From contig JAJFZO010000537.1 in NCBI GenBank assembly GCA_021397835.1, forward strand, positions 496,001 to 560,000: a stretch of 64,000 nt of DNA, written 5' to 3'. Below are positions 46,840 to 59,890 of this stretch, one piece after another. The stretch's first letter is position 1, and each line of letters opens with the position of its first letter. The notes beneath the pieces are model-generated. The model was given only the letters and a program-made list of their open reading frames with translations, ran no database searches and was not told the origin of the DNA. This DNA is from Moringa oleifera. Its lineage: Eukaryota > Streptophyta > Magnoliopsida > Brassicales > Moringaceae. Position numbers and translations under genes: made by a program.

Positions 46840-48130
46840 GCAAGTACAAGAAGAAAAATTGAGCTTTTTTCTTCCAAACAAATATTTAAGAGTTGTGATT
46901 GTATTATCTCATCAAATATATTTAATTTTAGGCATTTTCTTTAAGTATTGAGAATTAATTTTTATTGTAACCGAAATCTTATCTGAAAATATTAGTATAT
47001 GCTTTTGAGTAATAATTCATTGATAATAAAATTTGGATTTGCCCATTTTAATTTATTCTAGAGCAAAGGAAACAAATTCAAAAATTGTAAAAGCAAAATT
47101 CAGAATATTACTCATTAAATAAAAAAACAACTAAGGTGTTTAACAAAAGTAGTTCTATTATTATAGTAAAGAAACAACAAAAAGCCCCCCACTGGAAGTT
47201 ATAAACTATTACCTAAATTTAGAATTCTATGACTATAACTAAGAAAAGAGTATAAATGGAGATAAACTAAAAAAGAAAAAAGAAAAAACCTATGATCCTT
47301 TTAACATTTGACAGAACCACAACATAAACAAAAAGAAAAGGAAAATTAAACAGAACACTCTGCCATATCTCTCCTTTTTGGACAATGATTTTAGTGGTTA
47401 ACGGGTATAAAGATAAAGCTTTCTTTTTTTAAAAGATTTTCTTCTTAAAAAAAAAAAAAAAGGTCTACTTATGATCTCCATATAGTGCAGGGAAAATTAA
47501 GGCCAAAGATAAACTTAAATGAAGATCATATGTTATCCTTGCTTTATTTTTATCATGCACTATGTGATTTAAAGGAACTTGCAGTCTACAATACTAAAGT
47601 AGATAAGAAGTGCCTAATGTCACCCTTCAAATAATGACATAAAACAAAAAAATTTTCCCTATAAATGAATCTATCATCTGATATGTTATGATCAAAATCA
47701 TTTAGGTATCCTCAAAAAGATTTACTATATTAACTAATTTAAAAAGATAGCATTCACACATTACAACAAAACAAAATTTTAACGATAATTATTTAGAAAT
47801 ATATGACAATAATTAAAATATTTTTTTATTTTTAAAATTCTAAATTATCAAATTTAATTAAAATTAATTTAAATATAACAAAATAATATTTATTAAATTA
47901 AATATATTGAAAATTAAATTAAATTTAAAAAATTAAAAATATCTTAAAAACTGAAAAATAAAAAAAACCTTAACTTGAGCATTTAAGTTACGATAATGAT
48001 AGATTCAAAACACATTTTAAACATATGACACTTGCATAAAACATTAGGCAGTCTTGTAAATACATGTACTAAACTTAATGAATCTTAATTTAAGATGGGC
48101 TATATATCATTCTAAGATTGGAGGTAAAGA
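46840..48130. other. AT-rich interval mirrored at 15203-16520, no gene
   Basis: It contains poly-A/T tracts and sequence conserved with the left arm. No P450 exon 1. Confidence 0.5.
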
Positions 48131-48167
48131 GCATATCTAGTAAAAATGGAAGAAAAGCAAAACCCAC

Positions 48168-48346
48168 TCTAACTTTGTGATATTGGTTCCCGCCGCTTGA
48201 ACTTTCTCTCCCACCTCTTTCCTTTGTTGTCTCACTCTTGCTCTATGTGCAGAATAGTCAGGTCTATCGATATCTCCATTGTTTTGCTTATTTTGCCATA
48301 ATTCCTTTGAGATCTTTGCCTTCTTTTTGTCTACATAGCGAAACAT
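48168..48346 (-). CDS. Candidate first exon of an unknown gene, right-arm copy
   Basis: From the ATG at 48346-48344 an open frame of 59 codons encodes a highly charged peptide, starting MFRYVDKKKAKISKELWQ and continuing with DIDRPDYSAHRARVRQ. It ends at a possible splice donor AGA|GTGGGT (GT at 48167-48166). The left arm keeps most of it with a better donor (GTGAGT) but a frameshift. The many Lys/Arg and Glu/Gln residues suggest a helical region. I do not recognise the family. It is probably a fragment of a gene whose other exons are not identifiable here. Confidence 0.35.
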
Positions 48347-48349
48347 GAG

Positions 48350-51250
48350 TAATTGAAGGAAAATCAGACTATCTAGAAATCATCTCCATTGGACCTCTGT
48401 ATAATAGCCTTTGGTATAAGAAGTATAGGAGTTCACCTAGGGTTTGATTTTCGCTTTCTTTTTCCTCTTTCACTCTGCTAGTGACCAATCTTATCGATTC
48501 TAATTATATGGATGAACCTAATTCCTTGTTCGTTGTTGAAATTTTCACTCATTTCTCTCCTCTTATTTTGTTATTAAAAAATGTAGCGCCTTATTGCAAT
48601 GAATTTGGCGAATTTAATTTTCCTATTAGTTTCTTTAGTTTTTAATAGTCATGGACGAAGTTAAAATGAATGGTAGGGAGTTTACGCATAGATGTGTAAT
48701 GTGTTTGAGATTAATCTTTTTTATTCAAGAATATATTTATATATTCTTTAACAATCATAGGTTTCTCCTTCTCTTTCTACTTTAATTTACAATTTGGACT
48801 TTCTCTTCCTCTTTGTTATTTGTTTGCCTCTGTATGCAATTGTCTTAACTTATTTGTATATGTGTTTATAGGTTTAGTGCAAAGTGATTTTCTTGTCGCA
48901 ATATTGAGTAAAATTACAATGTCATTTGTTCTTGTGTAGTTCTGGACCTTGCATGAATATACGTGCCATTTGCTTAAGGTAGTTTATGCTTGTTATTAGT
49001 CTGAGCTACTTTTATTTTTGTTTTGCTCCTCATGGTTGCAACCTTATTGCCCTACAACACCAATCAAGATGGCATGGAATGTGGTATTTGACTAGTGCCT
49101 TTGCATATAATGCTTCAATGGATTTAGGATGCCTTTGATCAACCTCTCTGTGTTATTTTACAATTTTTTATCTTGTATGTTATATGATTACTAAATAATA
49201 TATGCATCCATATATACATATATATATATATATATGTTGCTTATATAAAATGGTATGCCATAGATTGCTTCATAGGTTTGGTCTTGATGGACATATTTTG
49301 TTTGCAAAGTTCCCAATGTTTTGGGTTCCATTCGACTAGCAACCTTGATGAAGTATTTCTTATTTGTCTTTAGCGTGCTCAAGACATTGGAGAGATACCA
49401 AAAATGAAATTATGGTATTATTGGAGCTCGAGGTTGCTTATTTGTGCCTAGCCATATATTTCTTTTGTTACTAGTAAAGCCAAATGCTTATGAACTGATC
49501 TCATCAGAATCTCAGTAGATAGTGGTTTCCTGCATTGAAGTTCTCCACATGAGACATAATTTAGTTTTGTGATTTTTCACATGGTTGATTTTGTCATAGC
49601 TGAGCAGTTATAGTGAGTACATAAAGGTGAAAACTAGATATGCAGCCTTACAATGTACTCTAAGTACCTAATTAATTACCTGAGCAGTACATACTATATA
49701 TCCCTAACTGTTCAATTGCTGAATTTTGCTTAATGAATTGCTTCTTTATGTGGGTGTTTGTTAGATGAACCAGTATACACTATATGCCCTTAATAGTTTA
49801 ATTTTACGTATTTATGTGGGTGTGCAAGGAGACTATTTGAGATGAATAATTAAAGATGTAAATCATATAGAACTCGAAACTTAATTATTACATGGAAACT
49901 TAATAGTGCTTGGAAATTTATAAGTACTTCTGCTAGAGATTTATTAATACTTGTATTTTTGTCTTTTCAAATTAACCGCAACTTACATGGATAAGATATA
50001 GATTAAACAACTTTTTTTAAAAAAAAATCAAACTATTTTTGTTGTTGATTTTTGTTTAATGTTCAAGACAAATAAAGTACCATTTATTGTTCTATTGTAT
50101 ATGAGGGTTATAAGTTTGTCTATATACTTTTTTTTCTCTTATTTTTAGGTAGACTTGCTTAGTTCTAGGATGAATTGTCATTTTGTGAAAAATATGGTAT
50201 TGCATCTAATTGCCCTGTCTACCGACTCCATGTTGCATCTCATCTTATGCTTTAAACTATGTTATAAGATGTAATTGTTTGATGGCATTATCCAACTGTA
50301 AAGCATCATGATCACAAAAAGAATTCTTAAAGTTACCCAACAATCGTTTAAGGTACAGATATAAATGTATTATTGTACAACCCAAGCAGTAATGTATTGG
50401 TGAACTATTAATGTAACTATAATGTAAAAACTTTCTCATAGAGGTCATTGGCTAGTGAATCACATGGCACAAGCTATGCAGTGTGGCTTCCTATCTTTGA
50501 ATTATATCTTCCTTTATCTTTTCAAAGTCTTTTGCTCCTTTGTAGAAAGTGTCCTGCACATCCATTGCTTGATAACTTTTTGGAAATTAATCAGAGCATT
50601 TATTGGCCTATGATTATCTTTGTACATTTATTAGCTTAGGATTTGGGCTCCAGTTTATTTGTATTTAATGGTTACAACTTTGAATTATTCATAAATACTG
50701 TTGCATGATTTCTTTTGGGATATGCTTCCTTCAGTTGAGCATGCACTCTCAATTTATTATCTATTTCTTAGGTTCTTGAAGTGATTTTATTTTGACTTGA
50801 AGTTATATCCTTTCTCATCAACCACCTCATGCAGGGCATTAACATAGAGATTGGTTTGTTGATAATTATGCAAATAATATAAGGTTATTATCCACAAAAT
50901 GCAAGGAAAATAAATGAAGCAGATGAGAATTATAATTTTACAGTGGTAAGATATATGGGACTGAATTAATAAGTACATTCAGAAGAATTTGAGTCACAAA
51001 TAAACTAATCACATTTAACTGTTTGATTAAATTTTTTCTCAGTAATTTTATTTTTTTTCAGTGACTCTTTTCTATATTGCCTTATTTGCATGGTAGTATT
51101 CGTTATTCCAGGGTGTCAGACAACTAGTAGAGAGATTATTTTGGTATTTATTTAAAAAGAGTAATTTAGATATCATAGAATAAAATTAGATAGCGAGAAA
51201 AATAGCCTATAATTTTCCTTTTAAAAAAACAATAAAAATAAGCACAAGAA
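48350..51250. other. Non-coding region conserved with the left arm (12011-15000)
   Basis: Long collinear stretches match the left arm in reverse, for example 48520-48600, 48760-48850, 49490-49700 and 50150-50270. No open frame survives in both arms. It could hold an untranslated transcript or a dead gene. Confidence 0.5.
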
Positions 51251-51399
51251 AAATGTTTAGGTTCATGGGTTAATATGATACTCAAACATAAGCCATCTGA
51301 GTTCATTTAAATCACATTATATTATTTATGAACTAGAAATATGAGAATGTAAGTTAATTGAATTATATATTCTTATTTATTTTTTTATATTTAATAGAT

Positions 51400-52740
51400 T
51401 TTTTATACATCGGGTGCTCACCAAAGTGTTCAACAAACGTATGTGGATTGAATTTAGCACTTCATTTAGTTGATTCCCCTGGTGATTCTGAAATAGAACA
51501 AGATATGGCTAATGAAGAGAGAACTTTAAGGCAATTGGCTACACCAAAAGTAAATAAGTAGCCACTCTGCATTCAATATCCAATTTGATAAGCAGATTTT
51601 GAGTTAAAGTCTGGTTTGATCCATTTGCTCCCTAAGTTTCACGACTTTGAGAATGAAGATCCTCACAAGCATTTAAAAAAGTTCCATGTGGTATGCTCAA
51701 GCCTAAAACCACAAGGAGTAACTGAAGATGAGATCAAATTACGTACTTTTCCATTCTCACTGACCGAAAAGCAAAGAATTGGTTATTTTATTTACCTTCT
51801 GGTTCTGTGACCATACGGATAGAGATGGTAAAACCTTTTCTTGAAATTTTTTTTTTTTGCTTCACGAGCTGCTAGCATTAGAAGGGAAATATGTGCAATA
51901 AAGCAGAGAGATATTGAAACCCTTCACGAGTACTGGGAAAGATTTAAACAACTGTGTGCAAGTTGTCCTCAACATGGAATTTTTGAACAACTTCTTATTT
52001 AGTATTTTTATGAAGGATTACTACCCATGGAAAGAAGGATGATGGATGCAGCTAGTGGAGGTGCTATAGTAAATAAAACTCCTCGTGAAGCTAGAGATTT
52101 GATTTCCACCATGGCTGCTAACTCACAACAATTTAGATTCAAACAAGATACATCTTTAAAAAAGATTAATGAGGTAAATATATCTTCTCTTGAAAATCAA
52201 ATAGCCAATCTAACTTCTCTTGTTCAACAATTGGCTGCAAGAAATATGCAACAAGTTAAAGCTTGTGGGATTTGTGTTGCTATTGGCCATCTAACTAACA
52301 TGTGTCCTATACTTCAAGATGATCCTTATAAGGATGCTAATGTAGTTGGAGAATTTTCAGGTCCACCACAAAGGAAGTATGACCCTTATTCAAATACATA
52401 CAACCTAGGATGAAGGGATCATCCCAATCTTAGTTATGGAGTAAGACCTCAATTTCAATGTAGACAATCAGCTCCACCACTACAAACTCATCCAAATTTA
52501 GGTATATCTCTTGAAGAGATTGTTAAATCACTTGCATCTAACGCACAACAATTTCAGCAGGAGACAAGAACAAGTATTAAAAAGTTAGAGGATCAAGTAG
52601 GTCAACTAGCATCTTTAATGAACAGAATGGAATCTCAAGGAAAATTGCCTTCACAAACTATTGTCAACCCAATTCAGAATGCTAGTGCAATTATCTTGAG
52701 AAGTGGAACTGAGTTAAAAGAACCTGGTAAGACCACCAAA
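51400..52740 (+). pseudogene. gag of the Athila-like element, frameshifted
   Basis: Pieces in order: ERTLRQLATPKVNK (51515-51558); LLPKFHDFENEDPHKHLKKF and GVTEDEIKLRTFPFSLT (51619-51770); after a frameshift near 51780, a piece like YLPSGSVTIRIEMVKPFL; then IKQRDIETLHEYWERFKQLC (51898-51960) and a stop near 52000. Next are MERRMMDAASGGAIVNKTPR (52027-52090) and a CCHC knuckle at 52264-52305, C-GI-C-VAIG-H-LTNM-C. Gag forms the particle and binds RNA. A stop follows NTYNLG at 52411. The DAASGGAIVNKTPREA motif is typical of Athila-type gag. Confidence 0.85.
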
Positions 52741-52836
52741 TGATGCATCTCAAGAGAAGTGACTGAAAAATAAATAGTTCATTAACCAGAGCTTGACTAG
52801 CCTAAGGGATCCAATAGAGAGCAACCAAAAACTTCC

Positions 52837-53562
52837 ATGCTAATTCCTTATTTTCCCTATAGATTATCTAAATCTAAGAAAAATGAGGAGGAAGAAAAGG
52901 AGATTTTTGATACCTTTCGCAAGGTCAAGGTAAATATTTCTTTACTTGATGCAATTAAACAGATACCTCGATATGCCAAATTTTTGAAAGAGTTATGCAC
53001 CAATAAGAGAAAATTAAAAGGTAATGAATTTGTAAGTATGAGGGAAAATGTTTCAGCTGTTCTTCAGAAAAAATTACCTCTTAAATGTAAGGACCCAGGT
53101 ATGTTTACTATTCCTTGTAAAGTTGGTAATGTTAAGATTGAGAAAACAATGTTAGATCTAGGTGCTTCAATAAATGTCATGCCATTATCTATTTACTCAT
53201 CTTTGAATGCTGGACCATTAAAAGAAACTGGTGTGATTATTCAACTTGCTGATAGATCTAATGTATATCGTGAGGAATTTTTGGAGGATGTTTTGGTACA
53301 AGTCAATGGATTGATTTTTCCTGCTGATTTTTATGTGCTTAATATGGAGGAAGATGATTCATCTAACTCACTAATTTTGTTAGGAAGAACATTCCTGAAA
53401 ACATCCAAGACAAAAATTGATGTGCATGATGGTACACTCACAATGGAATTTGATGGTGAAATTATTAAATTTAATATTTATGATGCCATGAGATATCCTA
53501 GTGATTTATCTTTTATTTTTACTATGGATGTTATTGAACCTTTAGCACAAAAAATTTTTTGA
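52837..53562 (+). pseudogene. Aspartic protease region of the Athila-like element
   Basis: An open frame of 241 codons covers the gag-protease linker (IFDTFRKVKVNISLLDAIKQ, then IPRYAKFLKELCTNKRKLKG) and the protease. The active-site region reads MLDLGASINVMPLSIYSSL with the catalytic Asp codon at 53155 (D-L-G-A-S, as usual in this clade rather than D-T/S-G), and the second hydrophobic motif is ILLGRTFLKTSKTKIDV. This part is surprisingly well kept compared with the gag. The frame ends at 53562, where reverse transcriptase should continue but is missing after about 53700. Confidence 0.82.
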
Positions 53563-53719
53563 TTTAATTGATGAAGATAAGTTAAAAGTTGTACTTAACA
53601 AGAGTTTAAGTTTTAGAAGATCACAAAAAATCTTGCAGAAGTTTACATTGGATTCAGACTTGCAAGATACAATTCATGAATTGGAATCACTACAACCTAT
53701 GAGGTAGGACGTTTCTTAT

Positions 53720-56515
53720 GTTGATTTGCCTTTTTCTCACACAAAACTCCTTCCTTCTATTATACAAGCATTTATTTTTTTTCTCTCTAAACCATTTTTT
53801 AACAATAAAACAAGCTTCTAGAACATATTACATGACATAACAAATTAATTATGAAACTATTTGTTATAAATTTGTTTCGCTTATTTGATATGTTAATGGG
53901 TATTTCATAAGGCTTTTTAATTTTTACAAAACACAAACTTATCTTTTTTTAAATTATTAAATTAATTTTCTTGAAAATTAAGAACAATAATGGTAATAAA
54001 GTTATAATTAAAACCTTCCATTCCCTTATTAGGTCAATTCATTCAAAACGTTACTTGCGTCACTTCTAATTTCTCATAGTTTGGGTAACAGACCTAAATT
54101 AAGAATTTGTAGTTGCTAACTTGATTTACAATTGAAGCCTAGTTCATTTTCACGCAATCTTGCTCATTGTACAAGAAACTTCAAGCTCTTTATCCTAACG
54201 TGTTCTCTCATTCCCTCATTTGTATCACTACTCCTTTGGTGTGTCTTCTGCTGCGTTGCCACTTGATATTTTTAACAATCATTCTATTTTCTACATTTTA
54301 TCATCCATTGCAAGTAGATTGAAGTCTCTCATCTACTATGTTTATTCAAAGTATTTTTATTGAGTCTTTGTTTATATATAACCCTAGCGATTGTGCAAAA
54401 TTTATGTTAAGTCAAATTGCTTGTTATATATTTATGTGTATCCATGTGAGTAGTTCAATTGGTTTGCTTCAATATTAGTTTTCTTTGCTGATTAAGAGCT
54501 TAAGTCTTATTAAAATTAGGTTTTAGTGGTGCAATATTTATAGTGTGTAAAGGATAACAATAATTGAATTTAAAGAAATCTTATTTAATATGTTACTCCC
54601 TTTTTCAGTTCGTTCAAAAGTGTTTATTATATACATTCCAAATTTTTCATCAATTATTTTGCTCTTAATATTCACATATGAAATTAATTGATAGATCGTC
54701 CATTATAAAGCTCTTAGCATCTAAAAGGAAGCTAGATTACCTATTTTACGTGCAATCAGAAGCTTTTATTCTTTATTTTTAAATCTTATACTTTTAATTT
54801 TCCTCACTTGGTCACATGGTCAAAGTCTTATCTAAGAGATGTAGGAGAGTAGCATGATCCATTCATATCTTTTAATGTCATATGTTGCCTTTGATTATAT
54901 CACAAAGAGAGGATTACTGGGGATTCCATGGACTTTTTTTAGGACATACCTTCCTTAATTGGTAACAATGTTGCATACCTAGATCATCATTAATAATTTC
55001 CATATGCAACTACTTTTTTTCTAGGCTACATGTCTAACATCATCATGCCTCTCTTTAAGATCATCAATTTATGCAATATCTGTCTTTAAAGAACCAAATT
55101 AGTACATAGAATATGACATATTGTTATTACCCTTAGTTTCCTTAATTCTGTGAGATAGTCATTAATATTTTCTATATATTGAGTAATTAGGTTGAATCAT
55201 CATAACTTTCCACGTTTCAACTTTTAAGACACTTATGAGCCATGTTACTTTTACAATAAACTTTGAAACCAAATTTTATTTTTTTAAAATATCAATATCT
55301 ACTATAGCATGTAGCTAACTCCATCATTTAAAATTTTACTCAAAAATCAATATATTTTATAAGTAACTTTTATTTGGAATCACTCTTTATTTGAAACTTT
55401 TCTCTAACCTTGCAGCTAGCTTCTCCTAAAGACACCCTAGCAAAAAAAAGATGAGGGGATTGAGTGATTGTAGTTACTAAAAGATCTGCTATAGCATGAA
55501 CTGAGTCCATTTAAAATTTTAAATGTTTTGAATTGTTTCCATTCTATTATGTGCTTACTCTCTCTAATCTGTGATTTATTTTTCTTTGAAGTTGCTGAAT
55601 ATTTTTTAGTTTGAAACGAGACTTCCTAGCAGGAGAGGGAGAGATAATTATACTGTCTTATTATGGAGAGAACTAACCATTTAAACATTTTAAAAATATT
55701 TTGGTTTTAATGGCTTCAAATTACATGTAGACATGAAGTTTTACTGTTACACAATGTATGATCACTTTCGATGAAGAAATCGTTGAGGAAAGATAGTAAG
55801 GTATCAAAGAAAGGAACAGATTAGTGTACCAATATGCATGTAAATCTTTTTTTTTTTTTTTGAATTCACTAAATTGGATTTTCTTGAGTTTTTTTTACTA
55901 TTGTATAGTGTAGTTAATAAACATCGTCCCTCACAAATGAATTTGATTCTAATATTGAGAGTTCTCATTTTGCAACTATATAAGCTACTATACAACTTGC
56001 AAAAGTATCCAAGACATAGAGATCTAATTCATCATTGGTAAATTTTTGTTAACTTTAATTCTTTTGATCTAGAAATTTTATGCTCTCTTTTTAATCTCAT
56101 AAAATGTAGAGAAAATATCATGACAATAGGTTATCCACCAAGTTTTACATGGTTAGGGTTGCAATACCTATTGTGGTCTAAAAGTAATTATGTTGCTAAA
56201 CAACTGTTATATATGAGTTTAAGGAATGACATAGTAATTTAATTTTAAATTTTAAAATTAGCTAGTTTACCTCGCAGCTTATTATTATTTGAATAGTAAG
56301 GATGAGATGTTAAAATGAGTTAATTATTTGTTCAGTTTGGTTGATCAATCTTTGTAATCCGTATATCAGTGATTAATTAAATTCTCAAAATTTTCTAGTA
56401 TGTACTTATGAGTCATACCTTAAAGCAGCAATTATATGTATAATTTAATTCTCAAACCCTTCTTGTGGGAATTAAAAGGACCTAAACTTTTACATTGCTA
56501 TGTTGTTTGCTTGTA
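53720..56515. other. AT-rich intergenic region, no gene
   Basis: No open frame with recognisable motifs; several poly-T/A tracts (for example near 55848-55861). Nothing here is repeated elsewhere in the window as far as I can see. Confidence 0.5.
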
Positions 56516-56519
56516 CTAA

Positions 56520-56830
56520 GTTGAAGGATTCTATTTCAGCAAAGAGTGTTTTGAAAAAAAAATTCTTGAGAAGGGTCTCTGCTCTTGCATTATCTCTTCA
56601 CATGGTGCTATGATTTATTTTACAATGACAATGTGAATATTCTACTTTCTATACTCTGTTTTGCCTAAAATTGGTTAGAGATGCATAATCTACTTTTAGA
56701 AAATGAATTACTCTTTTTCTTTTCTTTTCACTCATTAGCTATGTTATTGGGACATAACCCAATGGATAAAGTATTTTTTGCTTCATGTTATCTTAGTGGC
56801 ATATGTACAACTGTCAAAGTTTTTTTTTTT
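56520..56830. repeat. Direct repeat partner of 38610-38965
   Basis: Same word order and strand as the 38.6-kb segment, including CACTCATTAGCTATGTTATTGGGA. Differences include small indels, and the T-run at its end is longer. A 67-codon open frame here is not conserved in the other copy. Confidence 0.75.
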
Positions 56831-56839
56831 TCCCCTTTC

Positions 56840-59685
56840 TTCAAATTAGGATACCGTTGGTTGCACTTTAGCTTAATTTTTTGAATTGATCTTTCATGGT
56901 TGTTGTACTAGTGAAAGAAAAGCATCTTCCTTTCTTGTGTGTTTTTTCTAATATTTTTTTGTTTACCTTTTTCTCAAGAAATTCCTGATAATTTTACTAA
57001 TATCTTATTTTAATGCATACTTGCTTCAATGGGTTTGTAAAGAGCATCATGTGTTATGAATCTTTGTCTTCTGATTAGTTGTAACAATGTAATAATTCTT
57101 TGGATGGTTAGGGTGACAAAGAATGTAAGAGAAAATGATTTCTCCGGTGACACGAACGGTGCATTCTTCGAACTTGGCTGATCTTTATTTCAAACTCTAC
57201 TTCTATTTTTTTCTCTATTTGCTATGGGATAACAGAGAAGTGATGGCTTTAATAGGCACTTGACATTACTAACCAAGAAAAATCTCTTCAATAGGTCCCC
57301 ATTAATACGGCGGGTAGTAGAAAATGGAGTAATATCATATCGCAAATAAGAAAATGGCTAGAAAAGTAGCGTTATCATGATTAATGAACACTGTTTGTTC
57401 CTTTAGCGGTATATTATCTGACATTCAGGTATGATTTACTTCATATCTTTTATTGTGTGTGATTATTCATGTTAATTTTTGACTTCATATTTTACATAAA
57501 GTTTTATGGTATATTTTTTAGACAAAAAGACCATTAGACATCAGTTTGGTAGGCCTACAAGTCTAAATTTGGTTGTTTAAAGTCATAGTTACAAATGAAA
57601 TAACGCCTAAACTAGTGAACTACTTCACTGAATTATGGCAAATAGTTTGAGATGATGGTATGCTTGTGTTCAGTATTTGCTTTACCTTCTCTTTTAGCTC
57701 TTTTGTTCTATATTGTTGTTTATTATGGTTTGTTGTAATTAGAAAGGCTTGTTTATCATAGATTGTTTTTTATGCCTACATAGTCCAGCCATGGACAAAA
57801 AAAGTTAGTAGAAAATTGGCATTAAGTTTGGATCTCTAGCAGAATAATAAGTTTGTATCATAGTTCAGTCATGATTGAATTTGTCTAACTGACGATGTAG
57901 GTTCACTTGAATAATATATGTTTTAATAACCATATCATATTGTTAATTGGGATGCATATTCTTATTTTTTTTTCTATATTTAATAGATTATTGATATCAA
58001 GATTTAATGAAAACTGATTATAATTAAAATTAACTTGATATCACGAATAAGTAGGTGATTATAATTACCATAATGTTGCCTTGTATGAAAGCGATCAAGA
58101 TTTAATAAGATAATCAGTTTTACCTTAATCATGATTGATATGCAGATTGTATCAATATATGAAGTTAATACATCAGATTTAATCAAGCACCATTAAATCC
58201 TTAATTATTTGCAAATTGGTACATATTGTTGTGAATGACAATCACAATCACATTATGCTGGTTATCATTAATTGAAATATAATATTAAATACAATTGTAC
58301 ACTTAACAACTTCATATTATTAGTAGCTTATTTTATTGGTTCTATTTTTAGTATCACGTTCACCTGGTAATATAAATCAACAATATAAAGATGTTACTAT
58401 GGTCAATTTTTAAACATATCAACATTTATTTTTTATTTTCATTATAATATTAATTTCGTATGGACAATCATATTATGGAGTTAATATAATACAAGCCCAA
58501 GGTTATATCTAATTTTTTGATATCTCTACAAGATTCGTTAATCTATTAACTAGGAACTAGATTGATAGATTTCATTGTGATCAACTCCCTATAGTATTGG
58601 CCTTGTTTATAATGGATAATAGATTTTCACTATACAAAAACTAAAAGGTAGAGAAGGCTATATGGGATTTGCTTGGAAATGTTTATTAGTGATATATGCA
58701 GTGATTATTATAGGGAGTATAACAATTACTATCAACCATGGATGGTTTCCATAAATATCAATATATATATTTTGAAATCATTGAAGTTAAGATAGTATAA
58801 GTGAGCCCAATATATAATATGTTTGGTGGATAACCAATCAAGTTCGATAGTTGAACAAGTAATCATACATTTTTTATAAGGTCAAAAATTTGAAGAGAAG
58901 TTTAATTATATAGACAAGAATAAGTTTGTTGTTTTTGTTTGGAGACATTATTTAGTAAGAAATGTAATAAGTTTATAAATACAAAATGTTTATTAGCATT
59001 ACTCAAAATTAAACCGTAAAACACACATAATTAAACATATACCATTATGTGTGTTAACTTATTCCTAATTTAATATTGTGTACATATCTCTTATCTATTT
59101 ACCATGTGACATTTTTAGGATAATTGAAAATGCTTACTTGGTCTTTTAAAGAAACAACCAATGATGCGAATGCACAAACTTACTATCTGAGAAAACTTCA
59201 TGGTAATAATTCACAATCAACTCTTTGGATTACAAGAACATAAGACCTAATTATTTGGTGCTATTATTATTCGTAACACATATTAGTTGACTTTAAATCC
59301 TACAAGACAACAACAACTCCAATTTATTGATTGATCTCTAATAATCTATAATTATGGTGTCAATTTACCCTAACTTATTACCTCAATTTATTGATTGATT
59401 TCTAATAATCCATAATTATGGGGTCAATTCTCTTTTTAAAAGTCAATTTACTTTATGTCCTTTCATCCTTAATCAAGAGTGAAACGATGTTGATACCCTA
59501 AACCGACCATAGGTATTCAAGTTGAAATGCTTGCAAAAATATATGAACGCAATAATCTTAGGATTCATTCTTTTGTAGATCATAATATCAAATCCTGGCT
59601 TGATAATATTTTAAAATAAACTATCTAAAATTGGAGTAATTGGTGCATTAGCCTTGGCCCAAGTGAAGATATCGATAAACAGTGC
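56840..59685. other. AT-rich intergenic region, no gene
   Basis: No coding sequence recognised. A roughly 52-bp sequence, CAATTTATTGATTGAT...ATAATTATGG-GTCAATT, is present twice in tandem (59320 and 59384, period 64). Confidence 0.5.
59320..59436. repeat. Short tandem duplication, period 64 bp
   Basis: Two copies of AATTTATTGATTGATNTCTA and the following 30 bases, with few differences. Confidence 0.9.
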
Positions 59686-59689
59686 AAAA

Positions 59690-59890
59690 TAGTATTACAA
59701 AAAAAAGCTTTAATGACAGTTAAAAATAGCTTTTAATGATAGTTGTATAACTATCATTTTTGTTCATGTCATTAAAAGGGAGGTCTTTAATGATAATTAT
59801 CCTTTAATGATAATTATAATACAACTGTCATTAAAATGATCCCCCTTCAATAACAGTTCTATTAGAATGATCATTAAAAGTATATATATT
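59690..59890. repeat. Degenerate terminus and subterminal palindromes of CACTA-4
   Basis: Four or five units of the TTTAATGACAGTT/AACTGTCATTAAA type remain, more diverged than those of CACTA-3. Confidence 0.8.

Larger units (their letters stand above)
39043..51250. repeat. Right arm of the inverted duplication
   Basis: It is the reverse complement of the left arm without CACTA-3. At about 39412-39432 it reads CACTTTTGCAACAAAAACAAT, the uninterrupted version of the sequence that flanks CACTA-3 on both sides. The outer similarity fades near 51250, close to a gypsy fragment. Length about 12.2 kb. Confidence 0.88.
51360..53720 (+). mobile_element. Athila-like Ty3/gypsy fragment (gag and protease only)
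   Basis: Internal sequence of a gypsy element without LTRs, reverse transcriptase or integrase. The gag core, a CCHC zinc finger and a protease domain follow one another, and the match stops near 53720. The lack of LTRs and pol shows that it is a fragment, perhaps left by deletion or brought along by rearrangement. It begins about 110-150 bp beyond the end of the right arm of the inverted duplication. Confidence 0.88.

Noticed and set aside
49191..49382. Open frame on the minus strand over a microsatellite
   Set aside because: It is antisense to the arm-conserved stretch and runs through the TATA/CATA simple repeat.
57100..57420. A less AT-rich stretch (around 57130-57310) that might be a promoter or exon
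   Set aside because: No open frame, splice pattern or repeat partner; left as intergenic.
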